NCBI GenBank assembly: GCA_934292805.1
Contig: CAKQXQ010000066.1
Coordinates: forward strand, 1 to 10,256
DNA: 10,256 nucleotides
Source of the DNA: an uncultured Roseburia sp.
GTDB lineage: Bacteria > Bacillota > Clostridia > Lachnospirales > Lachnospiraceae
Direction: 5' to 3'
Below are positions 6,410 through 10,256 of the stretch, one piece after another. Both the position numbers and the translations under genes were made by a program. The notes beneath the pieces were generated by a model. The model did not search any database. It saw nothing but the letters and a program-made list of their open reading frames with translations, and had not been told where the DNA came from. Each line of letters opens with the position of its first letter. Positions within the stretch are counted from its first letter, which is position 1.

Positions 6410-7562
6410 ACATAAACTGTCCGATCACATAATTATTAAGATCCATTCCTTTCTCCGTCAAAAGAATGCGTCCTTCCCTCTTTATGATCATCTCTTCCTG
6501 CTGCAATCTGTGCAATGCCTCCCCATAAACCGCTTCTATGGTAGTATGGAAGTTCTGTTCGAATTCCGTTCTGCTTACTCCTTCTGTCATGCGAAGTCCC
6601 AGAAACATAAACTCTTCCATCTGTTCTTCTCTTGGCACCTTTTCTTCTGTCTCGTGCTGACTGTAATCTTTCAGATATTGGTAAATATCCCTTGTGTTTG
6701 AATACCTCACATTATCAATCAGTGACGCTGCTCCGATTCCAACACCAAGATAATCTGCTCTTTTCCAGTAACCGATATTATGTCTGCATTCGTACCCCGG
6801 TTTTGCAAAATTGGAAATTTCATACCAGTGATATCCCGCCTCTTTTAAAATACGCTGTGTCATTTTCGTAGTCTGATATTCTTCCTCTTCAGACGGTAAA
6901 AATTGTGTCGGTTCACCTTTTTCCTGTCGTATTGCATCTTCCTCGTATTTCCGGTAAAAAGGTGTTCCCTCTTCGATGATAAGGGAATACGCAGAAATGT
7001 GTTCCGGTTTCAGCTGGATCACTTTCTTTAACGTATCTGCGAATATCAAAGATGTCTGTCCAGGCAAAGAACTCATAAGATCGATATTCACATTGGAAAA
7101 TCCATGCTTTCTCGCCATATCATAAGTCTTTAAAAACTGTTCATAGGTATGGATCCGTCCGATCCGTTTCAATTCCTCATTGTGTGCAGACTGCAATCCG
7201 ATACTGAGACGATTGATACCTGTTTCTTTATAAATTTCAAACTTGCGGTCTGTAACTGTACCTGGATTACACTCGATCGTGATCTCCGCATCCCGATCCA
7301 CAGAAAAATTCTTGTATACAGCTTCCATGACCGCCTGCATAGACTCTTCTCTCAGCCAGGAAGGAGTTCCCCCTCCGATAAAAATCGTTGTGACCCTGCG
7401 GTCTTTATATTTTATGCCATAAAAAGCCAGCTCTTTTTTCAGTGCTTCCACATAATCTTCCTGCAGCTTTTCCTCTGCAGGAAAGGAAAGAAAATCACAG
7501 TAATCGCATTTCTTTACACAGAATGGGATATGAATGTATAACTCCAGATCTTTCTTCGCCAT
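6405..7562 (-). CDS. hemW: Radical SAM heme chaperone HemW (HemN-like)
   Basis: This 385-residue cytosolic protein is of the family that binds heme and delivers it to acceptor proteins; it was long mis-annotated as oxygen-independent coproporphyrinogen oxidase. The [4Fe-4S] motif CVKKCDYCDF gives Cys15, Cys19 and Cys22. Phe24 stands where true HemN has a fourth cysteine, which supports HemW. Other SAM-domain marks are GGGTPS (63-68), ECNPGT (97-102), and DLMSSLPGQT (161-170), where other members often have GLPGQT. HNIGYW (261-266) precedes the HemW C-terminal domain (about 311-385). The ATG has GAGG 5 nt upstream. It follows lepA by 68 bp on the same strand, a conserved Firmicute arrangement (lepA-hemW often precedes hrcA-grpE-dnaK-dnaJ). 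Those heat-shock genes are absent here, and nudC and the reductase follow instead. Confidence 0.93.
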   Translation of the reverse strand: MAKKDLELYIHIPFCVKKCDYCDFLSFPAEEKLQEDYVEALKKELAFYGIKYKDRRVTTIFIGGGTPSWLREESMQAVMEAVYKNFSVDRDAEITIECNPGTVTDRKFEIYKETGINRLSIGLQSAHNEELKRIGRIHTYEQFLKTYDMARKHGFSNVNIDLMSSLPGQTSLIFADTLKKVIQLKPEHISAYSLIIEEGTPFYRKYEEDAIRQEKGEPTQFLPSEEEEYQTTKMTQRILKEAGYHWYEISNFAKPGYECRHNIGYWKRADYLGVGIGAASLIDNVRYSNTRDIYQYLKDYSQHETEEKVPREEQMEEFMFLGLRMTEGVSRTEFEQNFHTTIEAVYGEALHRLQQEEMIIKREGRILLTEKGMDLNNYVIGQFML

Positions 7563-7579
7563 ATAAACCTCTATAACAC

Positions 7580-7614
7580 AACAGACCTCCCAGCATAGCT
7601 CTGTTCGGTCTGTT
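7580..7614 (-). other. Intergenic hairpin between lepA and hemW
   Basis: AACAGACC (7580-7587) pairs perfectly with GGTCTGTT (7607-7614) around a 19-nt loop that itself holds GAGCTATGCT. On the minus strand the stem is followed by GTGTTATAG, with no U-tract, so it is not a normal terminator for lepA. It could be a partial attenuator, an mRNA stability or processing element, or a weak plus-strand terminator (TTTTCT follows there). Confidence 0.4.
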
Positions 7615-7630
7615 TTCTGATTCTTTATTC

Positions 7631-9442
7631 TTAATCTTCGTCCAGCTTTAATACGCTCATGAAGGCTTCCTGTGGAATCTCCACATTACCAACCTGGCGC
7701 ATACGTTTCTTACCTTCTTTTTGCTTTTCAAGAAGCTTCTTCTTACGTGAAATATCACCACCGTAACATTTTGCAAGTACGTCCTTACGCATTGCCTTTA
7801 CGGTCTCTCTCGCAATGACTTTACCTCCGACTGCTGCCTGGATCGGAATCTCAAATAAGTGTCTCGGGATCTCCTCTTTCAGACGTTCACACATTCTTCT
7901 TCCACGGTCGTAAGCACTGTCTTTGAATACGATAAAGGAAAGTGCATCGACCTGTTCTTTATTGATAAGAATATCTAGCTTGACAAGCTCAGACTTCTCA
8001 TATCCCTTCATCTCATAATCAAAAGAAGCATATCCTCTGGAACGTGATTTTAATGCGTCAAAGAAATCATAAATGATCTCGTTCAGCGGAAGATCGTACT
8101 TGATGAGTGCACGGGTCTCCTCGAGATATTCCATGCTGATATAGACACCACGCCGCTCCTGGCATAAGGTCATGATCGCACCGACATAATCCTTTGTCAC
8201 CATGATCTCGGCTGAAACGATCGGTTCTTCCATGTATTCGATTTCAGACGGATCCGGCAGGTTGGATGGATTGGTGAGTTCAATGACTTCACCATTTGTC
8301 TTATGCACTTTGTATACAACACCCGGTGCAGTTGTCACAAGATCCAGGTTAAACTCTCTTTCCAGACGTTCCTGGATGATCTCCAAATGAAGCAGTCCAA
8401 GGAATCCGCAGCGGAATCCAAATCCAAGGGCAAGGGATGTCTCCGGTTCAAAATATAAAGATGCATCATTGATCTGTAATTTTTCCAGTGCATCTCGCAA
8501 ATCCGGATACTTTGCACTGTCTGCCGGATAAAGACCACAGTAAACCATCGGATTTACCTTCTTGTATCCCGGAAGTGCCTCTGCACATGGACGATCTGCA
8601 TTCGTCACAGTATCACCTACACGGGTATCTCTCACGTTCTTAATGCTGGCACAGATATAACCAACCATACCTGCTGAAAGTTCCTCACATGGAATAAACT
8701 GGCCGGCACCAAAGTACCCTACTTCTGTCACTTCATCCATTGCTCCAGTTGCCATCATCTTGATCCGGTCTCCGACTTTGACAGTGCCTTCCTTAATACG
8801 GCAGAATACAATTACTCCCTTATAAGAATCATACAATGCGTCAAAAATCAGTGCCTTCAACGGTGCCGACGGATCCCCTGTCGGTGCCGGGATCTTCTCC
8901 ACCACCTGCTCTAATACCTGGTCAATATTCAACCCTGTCTTGGCAGAGATACGAGGTGCATCATGTGCTTCAATCCCGATCACATCTTCAATCTCCTGGA
9001 TCACTTCATCCGGCTGTGCACTTGGAAGATCGATCTTATTGATGACCGGCATAACATCTAAGTCATGGTCAAGTGCCAGATAGACATTCGCAAGTGTCTG
9101 TGCTTCCACTCCCTGTGCTGCATCTACAACTAAAATTGCTCCATCACACGCCGCAAGGCTTCTGGATACCTCATAGTTAAAATCCACGTGTCCCGGTGTG
9201 TCGATAAGATTAAATATATATTCTTCTCCGTCTTTTGCCTTATATATGATACGTACTGCCTGGGATTTGATCGTGATCCCACGTTCTCTCTCCAGATCCA
9301 TATTATCAAGCACCTGTGCCTGCATCTCACGGCTTGTGAGTGTTCCGGTACTCTCTATGATACGATCTGCCAAAGTCGATTTGCCATGATCGATATGTGC
9401 GATAATACAAAAATTACGAATCTTGCTCTGATCAATTGCCAC
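7631..9442 (-). CDS. lepA: Translation elongation factor 4 (LepA), ribosome-associated GTPase
   Basis: This 603-residue GTPase acts on the ribosome in the cytosol and at the membrane under stress; it affects back-translocation and initiation or biogenesis steps. G1 AHIDHGKS is at residues 15-22, the switch I region ERGITIKSQAV is near 53-63, G3 DTPGH is at 81-85 (His85), G4 NKID is at 135-138, and G5 SAK is at 166-168. The LepA-specific C-terminal domain (about 487-603) is complete, including KCYGGDISRKKKLLEKQKEG and the closing IPQEAFMSVLKLDED. The length matches the family (about 600). The start is GTG at 9440-9442 with AGGAG about 9 nt upstream, and the N-terminus MAIDQSKIRNFCIIAHIDHG agrees with homologues. 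It is the first gene of the probable lepA-hemW-nudC-reductase operon. Confidence 0.97.
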   Translation of the reverse strand: MAIDQSKIRNFCIIAHIDHGKSTLADRIIESTGTLTSREMQAQVLDNMDLERERGITIKSQAVRIIYKAKDGEEYIFNLIDTPGHVDFNYEVSRSLAACDGAILVVDAAQGVEAQTLANVYLALDHDLDVMPVINKIDLPSAQPDEVIQEIEDVIGIEAHDAPRISAKTGLNIDQVLEQVVEKIPAPTGDPSAPLKALIFDALYDSYKGVIVFCRIKEGTVKVGDRIKMMATGAMDEVTEVGYFGAGQFIPCEELSAGMVGYICASIKNVRDTRVGDTVTNADRPCAEALPGYKKVNPMVYCGLYPADSAKYPDLRDALEKLQINDASLYFEPETSLALGFGFRCGFLGLLHLEIIQERLEREFNLDLVTTAPGVVYKVHKTNGEVIELTNPSNLPDPSEIEYMEEPIVSAEIMVTKDYVGAIMTLCQERRGVYISMEYLEETRALIKYDLPLNEIIYDFFDALKSRSRGYASFDYEMKGYEKSELVKLDILINKEQVDALSFIVFKDSAYDRGRRMCERLKEEIPRHLFEIPIQAAVGGKVIARETVKAMRKDVLAKCYGGDISRKKKLLEKQKEGKKRMRQVGNVEIPQEAFMSVLKLDED

Positions 9443-9493
9443 TCTTTATTTCTCCTGTTTCTTAAAATGTACTTTTCCTGAAATTTCTTATAT

Positions 9494-9522
9494 ATGTTAC
9501 CATAATCACAGTGTTTCGGCAA
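9494..9522 (-). promoter_or_regulatory. Probable promoter of lepA
   Basis: TTGCCG (complement of 9517-9522), a 17-bp spacer and TAACAT (complement of 9494-9499) read on the minus strand. Each hexamer matches four of six consensus bases. The start would be near 9487, about 45 nt before the GTG. The -35 lies only 4 bp from the 24-bp tandem duplication. Confidence 0.5.
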
Positions 9523-9526
9523 TTAT

Positions 9527-9574
9527 TATCTGAAATTCAATTCTATTCCATATTTGAAATCCAATTCTATTCCA
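9527..9574. repeat. 24-bp tandem duplication covering the ABC-gene stop codon
   Basis: Units 9527-9550 and 9551-9574 are directly adjacent and agree at 22 of 24 positions; they differ at the fourth and eleventh bases. On the minus strand each unit begins TGGAATAGAATTG, so the gene's last codon and TAG stop are duplicated downstream. The copy does not change the protein. The block fills the gap between the ABC gene end and the lepA promoter. Confidence 0.9.
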
Positions 9575-10256
9575 GAAGACTTTTCGTATAAGGATCTTTT
9601 GGATGATGAAAAACCTCTTCGGTTTCCCCTGTCTCAACCAGCTTCCCATCTTTCATTACCATGATACGGTCGCACATATGATAAACCACATTGATATCGT
9701 GTGAAATAAACAGATAAGACAGATTCATCTCTTCCTGCAGCTTCTGCAGCAGCTCCATGATCTGTGCCTGGATCGTCACATCCAGTGCAGATACCGGTTC
9801 ATCTGCAATAATAAAACCCGGATTTGTAATAAGTGCCTGTGCGATGCTGATCCTCTGTCTCTGTCCTCCGGATAATTCAGATGGCAGACGGTGGAAATAT
9901 TTCTCATCCATTCCGACACGGGCAAGCATATCATAAGCCGCTGCCTTACGGTCATCCTTAGACATTGCACACTTTTTATCCAGGATACCTGCTGCCCTGA
10001 GCGGTTCCATTAAAAGCCATCCGATCGTTTTGGATGGATTCAGGCTGCTGTAAGGATCCTGGAAAATCATCTGTGGACGTCTGACATGACAATCCACCGT
10101 GCCTGACACATGTTCCTGCATTCCAAGGATTGCCTTGGAAAGCGATGTCTTTCCACAGCCACTCTCACCGACCAGACCGAGACTTTCTCCCTCATACACA
10201 TCAAAACTGACATGTTCTACCGCATATTGTTTTTCTTTCTTTTTGAAAATGGAATT
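9567..10256 (-). CDS. ABC transporter ATP-binding protein, Opp/Dpp/Nik type (5' end outside the window)
   Basis: The reading frame is open to the window edge, giving 229 visible residues and lacking perhaps 20-30 N-terminal ones. A GTG at 10197-10199 is internal, since NSIFKKKEKQYAVEHVSFD precedes it in frame. The protein powers import of peptides, nickel or a related solute at the inner face of the membrane. In the visible part the Walker A is GESGCGKTS (about 28-36), the Q-loop QMIFQDPYSSLNP is near 62-74, the signature LSGGQRQR is near 128-135, the Walker B FIIADEPVSALD is near 148-159, and the switch His is in SHD. The end HHPKDPYTKSLLE is the start of the oligopeptide/dipeptide C-terminal region (HPYT). 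It stops directly there, shorter than full OppF, which adds about 30 residues, but similar to smaller Nik/Dpp-like subunits. The substrate and permease partners lie outside the window. Confidence 0.93.
   Translation of the reverse strand, partial: NSIFKKKEKQYAVEHVSFDVYEGESLGLVGESGCGKTSLSKAILGMQEHVSGTVDCHVRRPQMIFQDPYSSLNPSKTIGWLLMEPLRAAGILDKKCAMSKDDRKAAAYDMLARVGMDEKYFHRLPSELSGGQRQRISIAQALITNPGFIIADEPVSALDVTIQAQIMELLQKLQEEMNLSYLFISHDINVVYHMCDRIMVMKDGKLVETGETEEVFHHPKDPYTKSLLE

Noticed and set aside
7149..7541. Plus-strand open frame of 130 codons opposite hemW
   Set aside because: It lies antisense to the conserved radical SAM domain and shows no motif of its own; it is a shadow.
6405..7562. 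Calling the hemW gene an oxygen-independent coproporphyrinogen III oxidase (hemN/hemZ)
   Set aside because: The cysteine motif lacks the fourth Cys of HemN (Phe24 stands there), the HNxxYW and C-terminal regions fit HemW, and it adjoins lepA as hemW does.
1..10256. tRNA, rRNA, CRISPR array, insertion sequence, prophage or defence system
   Set aside because: No cloverleaf, spaced repeats, transposase, integrase or defence-type domains were recognised; the remaining gaps are short and explained by promoters, terminators and small repeats.

Overview
The window looks like chromosomal DNA of a low-to-mid GC Firmicute, most likely a gut Lachnospiraceae (Dorea, Blautia or Mediterraneibacter type). 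This is inferred from strong AGGAG-type ribosome binding sites, sigma-A-like promoters, the lepA-hemW gene order and the protein family styles. No RNA gene, CRISPR array, insertion sequence or prophage was recognised. All genes except one (PAP2) are on the minus strand.

Read in the direction of transcription, from high to low coordinates: (1) 9567-10256 is the 3' end of an Opp/Dpp/Nik-type ABC transporter ATPase that enters from outside the window. Its stop codon lies inside a 24-bp tandem duplication. (2) 4308-9442 is a compact probable operon. It holds lepA (ribosomal GTPase EF4), hemW (radical SAM heme chaperone), a nudC-type NAD(H) pyrophosphatase, and an aldo/keto reductase fused to a two-cluster ferredoxin domain. 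The last two genes overlap by 20 bp. A promoter precedes lepA, and a second possible one lies at the end of hemW. (3) 3556-4242 (+) is a PAP2-family membrane phosphatase with its own promoter. It converges on the reductase, and a bidirectional terminator lies between them. (4) 615-3250 is a two-gene unit, divergent from PAP2: a membrane-anchored L,D-transpeptidase (peptidoglycan cross-linking) and an AraC-family regulator, ended by a strong terminator. (5) 1-405 is a small HMA metal-binding protein whose 3' end runs into the wreck of a ZIP-family metal transporter.

Most of the window is ordinary core genome: translation, heme trafficking, NAD turnover, redox and cell wall. The most unusual part is the first 175 bp. 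There the reading frame just behind the HMA gene carries recognisable ZIP transporter motifs broken by two in-frame stops, and the last residues of the HMA protein are encoded by that foreign stretch in another frame. This suggests a deletion fused two metal-handling genes. I found no convincing new defence or mobile system.
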